NCBI GenBank assembly: GCA_017402845.1
Contig: JAFPLH010000051.1
Span: 1-46,260, forward strand
From: Clostridia bacterium
GTDB lineage: Bacteria; Bacillota; Clostridia; Oscillospirales; Acutalibacteraceae
DNA length: 46,260 nucleotides
Reading direction: 5' to 3'
Positions 26,229 to 33,441 of the stretch are shown here, piece after piece. Every line of letters begins with the position of its first letter. The stretch's first letter is position 1. Under the pieces are notes generated by a model. It did no database searches and was not told the origin of the DNA. It saw nothing but the letters and a program-made list of their open reading frames with translations. The position numbers and the translations under genes are program-made.

Positions 26229-26275
26229 CAGGACAGCAGCGCACAAATCCGACATTTTTTCTGCGAGGTATTGCC
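26209..26275. repeat. Probable deleted relic of a family B repeat
   Basis: GCAATACAGC at the left (as in the copy at 33274) and GGTATTGCC at the right are B-type ends. The inner 45 bp lack the apical hairpin. It abuts the kinase stop codon and partly overlaps the terminator stem. Confidence 0.45.
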
Positions 26276-27736
26276 CTATTTACATCTTTCAAGCTCTATA
26301 ACAAATGTACTTCCCTTTCCCTGCGTACTTTCGGCGTAGCATTTTCCGCCGTGCATTTCAACAGTTTGTTTTACTATCGCAAGACCAAGCCCCGATACAC
26401 CTTTGCCCTTTCTCTGTCGGAAGGTGTAATATCTGTCCCAGATATGTTCTATTTCTGTTTCGGGTATTCCGCTGCCGTAATCGGTTACTTCTATTTTTAC
26501 CGCTGTATCAGTTGCACTAAGCCTTACGGTAACTGTGCGGCTGTTGTCGGTATATCGAAAAGCATTGTCTATCAAATTGTACACCGCACGCTCAAGACGT
26601 CCCGAAATACCGTTTACAAATACGGAGTCCTGAATATTGGTTTCTATATTTTCTTCTTTTCCTTTGTAAAGCTCCTCAAAGCTTTTGCAAACCTTTTTCG
26701 TCAACGCACTGAGATCTACCCTTACAAATTCATGCGGTACTTCTCCTGTTTTCAACTCCGAGTATTCAAGTATTTCATTCACAAGAGAGGTAAGTCTGTC
26801 TGTTTCTCTTACAATTACAGCCACATCTGCTCTGCATTGTTCCTCGTCGTCCCAAGAAGTATCTGCTATTATCTCCGCATAGCCTTTTATCATGGTCAGC
26901 GGCGTTCTCAGATCGTGCGATACATTTGCAAGAAGCTCTGTTTGAAACGCACGTGTTTCAATTAGCTTTTCAGACGTACTGTCAAGCTTTTTGCTCAACT
27001 CGTCAAGCTCTGAACAAAAGCCCTTTTCAAAGCTTTCAGGATAATCCTGCTCACCTAATCGGTTTGCTTTTTCAGATAACTGTGCAACAGGCTTTCCAAA
27101 GCTTTTGGCGATAAACCACGCAAAAACAAATCCAACTATCAAAGATAAAGCAGTAACCCATACAAGCTGAAATCTTATAATAGTTACAGCCGATCCGACA
27201 GGATCAAGAGTTGTACTTACATAAAGGATCGCTTTGCTTTCTGAGTTGTAGTAGTCAATATATGTACCGTATACGTATATATTATCGTTGCTGTATTCTA
27301 TGGTATCTTCGCCGCTGTCTGTGAGTCTTTCAAGAAATTCTCCGTATTCTTCGGGCAAATTGCGAAAACCGTTCCCGTGTTTGTTTTTTATGCCGTTATC
27401 GTTGTGTTCGCCGTTAAGATTCGCAACGTTATGGTTTTTTTGTCCTGCGCCCTTGAATTCGTCTGAAAAATACAAAACCTTTCCGTTCTCGTCTGTTACA
27501 AATACAAGAACTGAATTGTCCCATGAAACAGAATCAATAATACTTGTTATGTTTTCACACTCGCTGTTTTCTCTTATTGACTGCGCTGCTTTTTTTGTAT
27601 TGTCTATTAACATTCTATTATAAAAGCTCTGTAAGAATACCGTTTGCAAAAGCCACAAAACCGAAAAAATAACAGCGGCAAACAGCATGAAATATATCAG
27701 GAGCTTATTTTTAAAGGATTTAGGTTTTTTCTTCAA
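26276..27736 (-). CDS. Membrane sensor histidine kinase
   Basis: This protein of about 486 residues has a helix at about 12-34, an extracytoplasmic sensor region of about 130 residues, a second helix near 160-182 and a HAMP linker. The phospho-acceptor H-box NVSHDLRTPLTMIKGYAEII and the HATPase motifs NLIDNAFRYT, DYGSGIPE and GVSGLGLAIVKQ follow. I chose a TTG start at 27736 because GGGGTGGG lies 8 bp upstream; an in-frame GTG at 27775 has no such site. It overlaps the regulator gene by 17 bp, a sign of coupling. The signal is unknown. Confidence 0.92.
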   Translation of the reverse strand: MKKKPKSFKNKLLIYFMLFAAVIFSVLWLLQTVFLQSFYNRMLIDNTKKAAQSIRENSECENITSIIDSVSWDNSVLVFVTDENGKVLYFSDEFKGAGQKNHNVANLNGEHNDNGIKNKHGNGFRNLPEEYGEFLERLTDSGEDTIEYSNDNIYVYGTYIDYYNSESKAILYVSTTLDPVGSAVTIIRFQLVWVTALSLIVGFVFAWFIAKSFGKPVAQLSEKANRLGEQDYPESFEKGFCSELDELSKKLDSTSEKLIETRAFQTELLANVSHDLRTPLTMIKGYAEIIADTSWDDEEQCRADVAVIVRETDRLTSLVNEILEYSELKTGEVPHEFVRVDLSALTKKVCKSFEELYKGKEENIETNIQDSVFVNGISGRLERAVYNLIDNAFRYTDNSRTVTVRLSATDTAVKIEVTDYGSGIPETEIEHIWDRYYTFRQRKGKGVSGLGLAIVKQTVEMHGGKCYAESTQGKGSTFVIELERCK

Positions 27737-28397
27737 ATTTATAGCCCACCCCTCGTATGGTGTGAATAGCGTCACGGTATTTTCCGAGTTTATTTCTCAA
27801 AAGCTTTATTTGCCAGTCTACCGTTCTGTCATCACCAAAATAATCGTACCCCCAAACGGCATTCAGTATTTTATCTCTTGATAATACTATACCTCGGTTT
27901 TCTATAAAATAAACAAGTATAGCATACTCTTTTGCGGTAAGCTCTGTTTTTTCGCCGTCTATATATACGTTTCTGCCGAGAGTATCTACTTCTATTCCTC
28001 CTGCTTTCACCCTGCTTGTTTCTTGGGGCTTCTGAACACTGTGACGGCTGATTATCACCTTTACTCTTGCCATTAGCTCTTTAGGTGAGAATGGTTTTGT
28101 TACATAATCGTCAACACCCACTTCAAAACCAAAAAGCTTGTCGTATTCCGTTCCCCTTGCAGAGAGCATTAATACGGGAATATCTTTAAATTCGTGTATT
28201 TTTTTGCAGGCTGTAAAGCCGTCTGTATCAGGCATCATAACGTCCATTACAATTGCGTCAAAATCATTGTTCCGGCAAAGCTCAATTGCCTGGCTGCCGT
28301 CTTCTGCGCTTACTGTTTCATACCCCTCACGCTCAGCATAACGTTTTATCAGTTGGATTATATCCGGCTCATCATCTACTATCAATATTCTATACAT
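27720..28397 (-). CDS. OmpR/PhoB-family response regulator
   Basis: This 225-residue regulator has a receiver domain with acidic pocket D8-D9, phospho-acceptor D52 (VMDVMMPD) and KPFSP lysine. A C-terminal winged helix follows (VLSRDKILNAVWGYDYFGDDRTVDW, wing near TIRGVGYKF). GAGGAG precedes the ATG. It pairs with the kinase encoded downstream. The tandem 11-bp sites at 30604-30647 are of the kind OmpR-family proteins bind. Because the lipoprotein gene they precede is close by, I infer that it may be a target. Confidence 0.95.
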   Translation of the reverse strand: MYRILIVDDEPDIIQLIKRYAEREGYETVSAEDGSQAIELCRNNDFDAIVMDVMMPDTDGFTACKKIHEFKDIPVLMLSARGTEYDKLFGFEVGVDDYVTKPFSPKELMARVKVIISRHSVQKPQETSRVKAGGIEVDTLGRNVYIDGEKTELTAKEYAILVYFIENRGIVLSRDKILNAVWGYDYFGDDRTVDWQIKLLRNKLGKYRDAIHTIRGVGYKFEEKT

Positions 28398-28440
28398 AAC
28401 TTTTATCTCCTCGATAACTATTATTCATCGGTATATTATA

Positions 28441-28522
28441 GACAATACCGCACAATGATCGTGCCGAAAAAATCAAGCAGTTTTGGCGCAAAGCATTCAG
28501 GCAGTCTTTGCGCGGTGTTGCC
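28441..28522. repeat. Family B repeat, internally deleted copy, in the two-component leader
   Basis: B-type ends GACAATACCGCACA and GCGCGGTGTTGCC are present, but the copy is only 82 bp. The left outer arm is joined directly to the right outer arm, so the apical hairpin and inner stem are missing. It lies between the predicted promoter (28539-28567) and the regulator start codon. Confidence 0.8.
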
Positions 28523-28538
28523 CATAATTTATAATCAT

Positions 28539-28567
28539 ATTATACACTAAAATAAAAATTATGTACA
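28539..28567 (-). promoter_or_regulatory. Predicted promoter of the two-component operon
   Basis: Perfect -10 TATAAT (28539-28544), 17-bp spacer and -35-like TGTACA (28562-28567). Transcription would run through the short B relic. Confidence 0.6.
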
Positions 28568-28583
28568 GATTGTTTTTTTACGA

Positions 28584-28621
28584 CATTTACAGACCGCACC
28601 TTTTCGCACGATCTGTAAATG
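28584..28621. terminator. Strong hairpin after the secreted-protein gene, possible terminator
   Basis: CATTTACAGA pairs with TCTGTAAATG, and most of the bases between also pair around a small A-rich loop. No clear U-tract follows on the minus strand, so its role as terminator for the gene ending at 28657 is uncertain. Confidence 0.45.
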
Positions 28622-28656
28622 CTTTTCCTTGTGTAAGATGTCAGATAGCAGATTAC

Positions 28657-29088
28657 TTATGTGACAGACGTTGATTTTGAAGTATTATTCTTCTGAGTAT
28701 TGCCGGAGGTTGTCTTTGAAGTAGTATCCTTCTGAGTGCTGCTTGAATCAGTGTTTTGTTCGCTGTCTGTTTTCTTTTTGTGTCTGCGCTTTTTCTTTGC
28801 TCGCTTTGTGCTTGTATCGCCGTTATCATCGGCATTTGCTGTGTGTTTTCTTTTGCTGCGTGTTACAGACTGATCCTCTGTACTGTCTGTTGAACGAGAA
28901 TGTCTGCCTGTACGTTCATACTCGCCTTTCTCACTGTCTGTGCTTTTCTTTTCGGTATCGGTACTCTGTGCTGCTGATGATGTGCTGCCTGATACAGTAG
29001 TATCAGCCGCATATGCAGTTACCGTACCTGCTGCCGTAAGCAATAACATAACTGCACAAGCTGCGGCAAGCACTTTTTTGTTTTTCAT
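28657..29088 (-). CDS. Small secreted Ser/Thr/Lys-rich protein, unknown function
   Basis: This 143-residue protein has a clear signal peptide (MKNKKVLAAACAVMLLLTAA, cleavage expected after AYA near residue 27). The rest is low-complexity: Ser/Thr/Asp repeats, a strongly basic central block (KRAKKKRRHKKK) and a Ser/Thr tail. No domain is recognisable and it is probably disordered; a wall- or polysaccharide-binding role is only a guess. The ATG at 29088 follows AAAGGA by about 10 bp; an in-frame TTG at 29106 overlaps that site. It begins 40 bp after the beta-helix lipoprotein gene and is probably co-transcribed with it. Confidence 0.75.
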   Translation of the reverse strand: MKNKKVLAAACAVMLLLTAAGTVTAYAADTTVSGSTSSAAQSTDTEKKSTDSEKGEYERTGRHSRSTDSTEDQSVTRSKRKHTANADDNGDTSTKRAKKKRRHKKKTDSEQNTDSSSTQKDTTSKTTSGNTQKNNTSKSTSVT

Positions 29089-29128
29089 AGTTACCATTCC
29101 TTTCAAAGTTTCTATCTATTTCTGATGT

Positions 29129-30559
29129 TCAGAAACCAAAGCCCATATTCGGTCTTCCGCCGAATCCGTCATTCATACCGCCAAAGCCGCCGTTCATGCC
29201 GCCTCGGCCGCCGCCCATCATCATACCCTGTGGTATGGAGTCTACCTGCTGCCCGTTTATGATTATAGTACCGCCTGTAAAGGTTGCTGTACCGTTATAA
29301 TCGAATGACTCTGACGGTCCCTGTTCGGGATAGCTTACTTCGATAGTACCGCCTGATACAATGATGTTTCCGTTTGAGTCTATGCAGTCAACGTCGTTTC
29401 CGTTCATTGTTACGGTCAATGTACCGCCTGTGATCTCAAAGACCGGAGTACCTAATGACTTGCTTTTCTGAGAAGCATTTATTCCGTCATCAGTTGCGGA
29501 AACGTTGGTTGTACCGCCGTTTATCTGAATATATGTGCTTTCTATACCCTCGCTTGCTGTAACGCTTACCGTACCGCCGTCTATCTGTGTGTATGTTGTT
29601 CCTCTGATACCGTCTGATGATGCGGTAATGTTGAGAGTACCGCCGGATATATAGATGTAGCCTTTTGTATCGTCTTCGTCATTTTCGCTGTGCAGACCGT
29701 CCTTTGACGAGCTGATATTAAGTGTACCGTCACAAATTCTTATAGAGTCTTTAGCCTCAACTGCGTCTGATTTGCTTGTGATATTATAAGTGCCACCAGT
29801 GATCTTAATATCATCTTTGCCCGAAATTCCGTTTCCTGATGAATTTATATTAAGCGTGCCTAAACCGTTGAATACAATATCATCTTTCGAGAATATAACT
29901 GCGTCTGTGTTTGTATCTGCGTCGGCTGTGAATGTGCCTGTTACAGAAAGACTGTTTTCACTTTCTGTCGTTGTAACAAAGCATTTGTCGGCTGATACAA
30001 CATATATTGCAGGTGTGCTGTCGTTTGTTATCGAAACGCCGTCAAGTACGAGCTGTACCTTTTCTGTGTTTTCAACATTGATCTTTATAGTACAGTTCTT
30101 TGCTGTACCGCTGATAATGTATACACCTTCTTCGGTTATTTCAATAGTCTTGCCGTCTGAAACAGTAATGCTTTTTGCGTCTTTTGTATCTGCCGTTTGA
30201 GTTAGATCTCTCGTGCTGAACATATCTGTTGTATCAATAACGCCCGTTGTGTTTAAAGATATCTCGGTTACAAGCTGCGAGCTGTTTTCAGTTTTTTCTG
30301 ACTTTTTATCAGCTACACTCTCGCTTTTCTGTGATGAACTTGCAGCAGATGTTGCTGCTTCTGAAGTCGTTGTACTGCCGGTGTTTTCTGTTGTATCGGC
30401 TGTATTTGTTATGGTGCTTTCAACGTAAGCTTCGGAAGATACTGTTTCACTATTCGCTGATACACTGACCATATCATTTCCTGTTGTGGCTTGACAGCCT
30501 GTGAGTACCGTACCTATAAGAATAGCAGCTAATAACATATTTAAAGAAGTTTTTTTCAT
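29129..30559 (-). CDS. Cthe_2159-type beta-helix carbohydrate-binding lipoprotein
   Basis: This 476-residue surface protein has a lipobox (LTGC, Cys22), a Ser/Thr/Glu-rich linker of about 75 residues and a long region of short GGTLNI-like repeats from about 120 to 440. These match the right-handed beta-helix family first described in Clostridium thermocellum Cthe_2159, which binds plant polysaccharides with calcium. The C-terminus is unusual: about 35 residues rich in Gly, Met, Arg and Phe (MMMGGGRGGMNGG). The ATG follows ACGAGG. The promoter lacks a good -35 and instead carries four tandem 11-bp repeats, so expression probably needs an activator. It could be a sensor of, or anchor on, plant polysaccharide. 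Confidence 0.88.
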   Translation of the reverse strand: MKKTSLNMLLAAILIGTVLTGCQATTGNDMVSVSANSETVSSEAYVESTITNTADTTENTGSTTTSEAATSAASSSQKSESVADKKSEKTENSSQLVTEISLNTTGVIDTTDMFSTRDLTQTADTKDAKSITVSDGKTIEITEEGVYIISGTAKNCTIKINVENTEKVQLVLDGVSITNDSTPAIYVVSADKCFVTTTESENSLSVTGTFTADADTNTDAVIFSKDDIVFNGLGTLNINSSGNGISGKDDIKITGGTYNITSKSDAVEAKDSIRICDGTLNISSSKDGLHSENDEDDTKGYIYISGGTLNITASSDGIRGTTYTQIDGGTVSVTASEGIESTYIQINGGTTNVSATDDGINASQKSKSLGTPVFEITGGTLTVTMNGNDVDCIDSNGNIIVSGGTIEVSYPEQGPSESFDYNGTATFTGGTIIINGQQVDSIPQGMMMGGGRGGMNGGFGGMNDGFGGRPNMGFGF

Positions 30560-30591
30560 TTTGATTACCTCGTTTCTTTTTTGTTGATTGT

Positions 30592-30597
30592 ATTATA
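30592..30597 (-). promoter_or_regulatory. -10 element of the beta-helix lipoprotein promoter
   Basis: Perfect TATAAT about 35 bp before the ATG. At the matching -35 position the sequence is TAAATG, a poor match that lies inside the second operator repeat. Confidence 0.55.
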
Positions 30598-30603
30598 TAC
30601 CCT

Positions 30604-30647
30604 ATTTATGGAATCATTTAGGAAGTAATTAGGAATTTATGTGGAAT
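30604..30647 (-). promoter_or_regulatory. Four tandem 11-bp operator repeats
   Basis: On the plus strand the four consecutive 11-mers are ATTTATGGAAT, CATTTAGGAAG, TAATTAGGAAT and TTATGTGGAAT, sharing GGAA at an exact 11-bp period. Such phasing places sites on one face of DNA and is typical of OmpR/PhoB-family binding. They start 7 bp upstream of the -10 and cover the -35 region. Confidence 0.65.
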
Positions 30648-30661
30648 TTTTCTTACTGCTA

Positions 30662-30690
30662 ACAAAAAAACCACTCGCCATGAGTGGTTT
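30662..30690 (-). terminator. Strong minus-strand terminator with no gene upstream
   Basis: On the minus strand AAACCACTC pairs with GAGTGGTTT and is followed by TTTTTGTT. No minus-strand gene exists between here and the plus-strand regulator at 30996. Confidence 0.7.
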
Positions 30691-30711
30691 GTCATGTTGT
30701 TATGTCATAAA

Positions 30712-30803
30712 AAATAAGGGCATTTTTCCGAAAAGTAGATAATTGTATATTTTTTGGTGTGAAAACTATAAACTAAATCTCTCAGAAAAATACCCTTATT
30801 TCC
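30712..30803. repeat. About 92-bp element bounded by long inverted repeats
   Basis: AAATAAGGGCATTTTTCC (30712-30729) is repeated in inverted form as AGAAAAATACCCTTATTT (30784-30801), 16 of 18 positions matching, around an AT-rich centre of 54 bp. No coding potential is seen. An unrelated small hairpin, AATAAGGCAG with CTGCCTTAT, follows at 30811-30837. Together with the terminator, operator and promoter, these account for the gap 30560-30995. Confidence 0.6.
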
Positions 30804-30917
30804 GGAATTGAATAAGGCAGTTCAACTTCTGCCTTATAGCAACCTTTCAACTATATTATAACAAATCGATCAAATTATTCACATAGGTTTATGTATGTAT
30901 TTTTTTGTGGTTTTATA

Positions 30918-30945
30918 TTGATTTTTTAGAATTACGTGATATAAT
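30918..30945 (+). promoter_or_regulatory. Predicted promoter of the Spo0A-like regulator
   Basis: -35 TTGATT (30918-30923), a 16-bp spacer and -10 TATAAT (30940-30945) with a TGA extension, 50 bp before the ATG. Confidence 0.65.
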
Positions 30946-30995
30946 TCAATCAAATAGTCATAAATCTATTGTTCTGTTATATGAGGTATTACAAC

Positions 30996-31805
30996 ATGAA
31001 ACAAACATTATCTGTACTACTTGTGGACGATGATTTAACAACCTGCGACAGAATCAAAAAAATAGCAGAATCGTATGATAATATAGAATTGATCGCTTCC
31101 GTTAATAATGCTCAGGACGCTGTCAATTGTATTAAAGAACAAAAGCCCGACGCTATGATCCTTGACTTGAAGCTTCATCACGGAAAAGGCAGCGGCTTTG
31201 ACGTTCTTAAAGAGATAAAGACACTTGGTTTAAGTTCTCCTTTTATACTTATTACAACATTTAACACAAGCAGTACAACATATGAAATTGCCAGAAGACT
31301 TGGTGCTGATTTTATTATGTATAAAAAACAAGAGGATTATAGCGAAGAAACTCCAATTGATTTTTTGAGAATGCTTTCGGGTGAGATATTACAATGTGAG
31401 AAAAATGCAAAACACCTTCTTACTAATAAACAGACTGTTCACTTGAATCATTATCACGAAGATGAATATGCCGAAAACGAAATCGATGATCTGATAAACG
31501 AAGAACTTATTGATATCGGCATCAACCCAAAGGTACCTGGTTTTAAGTATCTGAAAGAAGCTATCAAAATCACAATCAGCAATCCCACTCATAACATTTC
31601 CGCTTATATCGGGAAAAAATTCAATAAATCTTCGGGAAGCGTTGAACGTGCAATGCAGAATGCCATTGAACGTGCATGGGATCTTACTGATATTGACGTA
31701 TTATCGAAGCATTATACCGCGAGAATAAATTCTTCAAAGGGTGTGCCTACTATTCTCGAATTTATTTATTTCTACGCAAATAAGATAAACCAGATCATCA
31801 GATAA
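30996..31805 (+). CDS. Spo0A-like response regulator
   Basis: This 269-residue regulator has an N-terminal receiver (LLVDDD, phospho-acceptor in MILDLKLH) and a C-terminal Spo0A-type DNA-binding domain (about 165-265; HNISAYIGKKFNKSSGSVERAMQNAIERAW and ILEFIYFYANKI). The receiver is variant: the usual KPF becomes KKQ and the switch region reads ILITTFN. The ATG at 30996 follows GAGG by 9 bp; an earlier ATG at 30969 is unlikely. No sporulation gene is nearby. It is a monocistronic gene between its own promoter and terminator. It may be the cell's Spo0A or a paralogue with a separate role; the sequence cannot decide. Confidence 0.88.
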   Translation: MKQTLSVLLVDDDLTTCDRIKKIAESYDNIELIASVNNAQDAVNCIKEQKPDAMILDLKLHHGKGSGFDVLKEIKTLGLSSPFILITTFNTSSTTYEIARRLGADFIMYKKQEDYSEETPIDFLRMLSGEILQCEKNAKHLLTNKQTVHLNHYHEDEYAENEIDDLINEELIDIGINPKVPGFKYLKEAIKITISNPTHNISAYIGKKFNKSSGSVERAMQNAIERAWDLTDIDVLSKHYTARINSSKGVPTILEFIYFYANKINQIIR

Positions 31806-31816
31806 TTATTACAATA

Positions 31817-31865
31817 AACTGCCTATGTTTGCTTTTAAAAGCTTTTCATAGGCAGTTACTTTTTT
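31817..31865 (+). terminator. Rho-independent terminator of the Spo0A-like gene
   Basis: AACTGCCTATG pairs with CATAGGCAGTT and is followed by ACTTTTTT. The internal GCTTTTAAAAGC adds pairing. It overlaps the last codon of the opposing VanZ-like gene. Confidence 0.85.
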
Positions 31866-32422
31866 CTGTTGATAAACTTTTGGGTTATTTTCTCTATTAT
31901 TTTTGATAATATCAGAAAATATAATGCTGCACCGATAAATACACCAAAGGTATTTGTGATAAGATCATCTATATCAGTAAATCTTTCGTACAACAGCAGT
32001 TGTGACAGCTCTATCAGAATAGAAAACAAAAAACCTGCCAATACTGTTTTTTTGATATTATCAAGCTTTTTGAAGCAAAACGGCCATACTATTCCAATGG
32101 GAATAAACATTATTATATTTCCGATAAAAATAAATCTGCCCCACGCATGAAATGATTGTATAAGATTTTTAAAAGGGATCAGATTAAGATTAAAAGGAAG
32201 TATTTTACTTTTATCAAAGATCATATCTCCTATATGCCCATTTACCAAATGATACGGAAAATACACGATCCTTGCTATCACAACAAGACAAATATATACT
32301 AATATCAGTTTTATTTCATGCTTGATATCAAGCTTTTTAGTCTTTAAATATACCAACGCTCTGTTCACTATCCACAATATAGTTATTGCGATAACGATTT
32401 CAATAAATGTAACCTTAAACAT
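31856..32422 (-). CDS. VanZ-like family membrane protein
   Basis: This 188-residue protein has four or five helices and the VanZ pattern NIIMFIPIGIVWPF, a conserved ELSQ segment, RFTDIDDLITNTFGVFIGA. VanZ itself gives low-level teicoplanin resistance by an unknown mechanism; most homologues are uncharacterised. The ATG at 32422 has only a weak ribosome site. It is a single gene with its own promoter at 32533-32562 and shares its 3' end with the terminator of the convergent Spo0A-like gene. Confidence 0.85.
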   Translation of the reverse strand: MFKVTFIEIVIAITILWIVNRALVYLKTKKLDIKHEIKLILVYICLVVIARIVYFPYHLVNGHIGDMIFDKSKILPFNLNLIPFKNLIQSFHAWGRFIFIGNIIMFIPIGIVWPFCFKKLDNIKKTVLAGFLFSILIELSQLLLYERFTDIDDLITNTFGVFIGAALYFLILSKIIEKITQKFINRKK

Positions 32423-32532
32423 TTAAACACATCCCACATAAGGTCAGAAAGTCATTTAAAGTCAGTTTTTAATCGTCACACGCTCTTTGTAATATGCTGC
32501 CTTTTTTGACTGTATTATGCTTTAATAATAGT

Positions 32533-32562
32533 ATTGTATCATTATGTTAAGTATAATGTAAA
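32533..32562 (-). promoter_or_regulatory. Predicted promoter of the vanZ-like gene
   Basis: -35 TTTACA (32557-32562), an 18-bp spacer and -10 TACAAT (32533-32538) with a TGA extension. Confidence 0.5.
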
Positions 32563-32657
32563 TCAAAAGGCTGTAATTTTGTTAATTTCTGCTTTTTGTA
32601 TATCTTTTTCGGTTCTATTTGTACAAATTATACAAAATATTCTATCCCGACTTTTAA

Positions 32658-32829
32658 GGCAATACTGCACAGATATTGTGCCGAAGATTCGCAGTAGATT
32701 TTTTCGTCAGATTGTACAGAAATTTCGCAGGCACACTGTCGTATGTCAAGGAATTTCTGTGCAGTATGACGAAAAAAGATCAAGCAAATTTGGTACAAAG
32801 CCGTCAGACGGTATTTGTGCGGTGTTGCC
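32658..32829. repeat. Family B stem-loop repeat, copy inserted in a hairpin loop
   Basis: This 172-bp copy has exact TTAA flanks (32654-32657 and 32830-32833). Inner arms are nearly perfect (GATTTTTTCGTCA with TGACGAAAAAAGATC). The tip reads CACAC-TGTC-GTATG followed by TCAAG. Outside it lies a further 12-bp inverted repeat, ATCCCGACTTTT at 32644-32655 and AAAAGTCGGGAT at 32842-32853, the two arms of a hairpin that the insertion split. Confidence 0.9.
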
Positions 32830-32860
32830 TTAAATAATGATAAAAGTCGGGATTCTTGTG

Positions 32861-33161
32861 CTCCGTTTCTTTAGCCGTCACTTTGCACAAAAAATCTTGA
32901 CTTACGTCTGTATGCCGGTGATTTTAAAGTGACGTCTGCCGACTAAATCTACGGCACATCTGAATGACAGCAGGTTTTAGGGAAACACTGATTAAATCGA
33001 GTGCCCGTATCGCTTAGATTTTTTTCAGGAAAATTGTGCGAAAATCACGCCGGAATACTGACGTATTTCAAGTGATTTGAGTGCAATTTGACGAAAAAAG
33101 GCAAGCGAGAGGGATACTCAGTCCGCAGGACGTGATTTATTCAGTGTTTCCTTAGAGATGC
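32861..33161. repeat. Diverged family A repeat, split by a family C element
   Basis: Family A sequence is recognisable from about 32861 (TTTAGCCGTCAC, TTGCACAAAAAATCTTGAC) to CAGGTTTTAG at 32980. Its end, TTAGAGATGC, resumes at 33152-33161. The intervening C element is listed separately. The tip reads CATAC-AGAC-GTAAG on the minus strand. The outer left end is degraded. Confidence 0.7.
32981..33151. repeat. Family C stem-loop repeat, copy 1
   Basis: This 171-bp element begins GGAAACACTGATTAAATC and ends GATTTATTCAGTGTTTCC, with an exact TTAG on each side (32977-32980 and 33152-33155). The tip is AATAC-TGAC-GTATT followed by TCAAG. It is inserted in the terminal repeat of the family A copy around it. 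Confidence 0.9.
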
Positions 33162-33180
33162 AATATACAACTAAAGTATT

Positions 33181-33220
33181 GACCGGGCAACCCGTTTAGG
33201 CTACCCGGTCTTTCTTTTTT
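33181..33220 (+). terminator. Strong plus-strand terminator with no gene upstream
   Basis: GACCGGG pairs with CCCGGTC around a 16-nt loop and is followed by TTTCTTTTTTT. No plus-strand gene precedes it within 1.3 kb. Confidence 0.75.
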
Positions 33221-33273
33221 TGTGGCTTAGTGAGACAGCAACTTAAAGTGTTGATTGAACTATTAGTTTTTAA

Positions 33274-33441
33274 AGCAATACAGCATAAAATCAGTGTTTA
33301 AGATACGCAGCAGATTTTTCTCATGTAAGTACATAAAGTGACCTCAGGAATACCGACGTATTTCAAGGGGAATTTGTGTACCATAGAAAATATGCACGCA
33401 CATTTTCAACTGATGTTAGTCGGTCTTTGTGCTGTGTTGCC
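33274..33441. repeat. Family B stem-loop repeat, diverged copy
   Basis: This 168-bp copy has exact TTAA flanks (33270-33273 and 33442-33445). Ends are AGCAATACAGC and GCTGTGTTGC. The outer stem is eroded, but the tip AATAC-CGAC-GTATT and TCAAG are intact, with a one-base loop change. It lies 20 bp after the DUF1540 stop codon. Confidence 0.82.

Noticed and set aside
32534..32833. A 99-residue open frame on the plus strand
   Set aside because: Its second half is translated B repeat (similar to frames in other copies), and there is no ribosome binding site or family resemblance.
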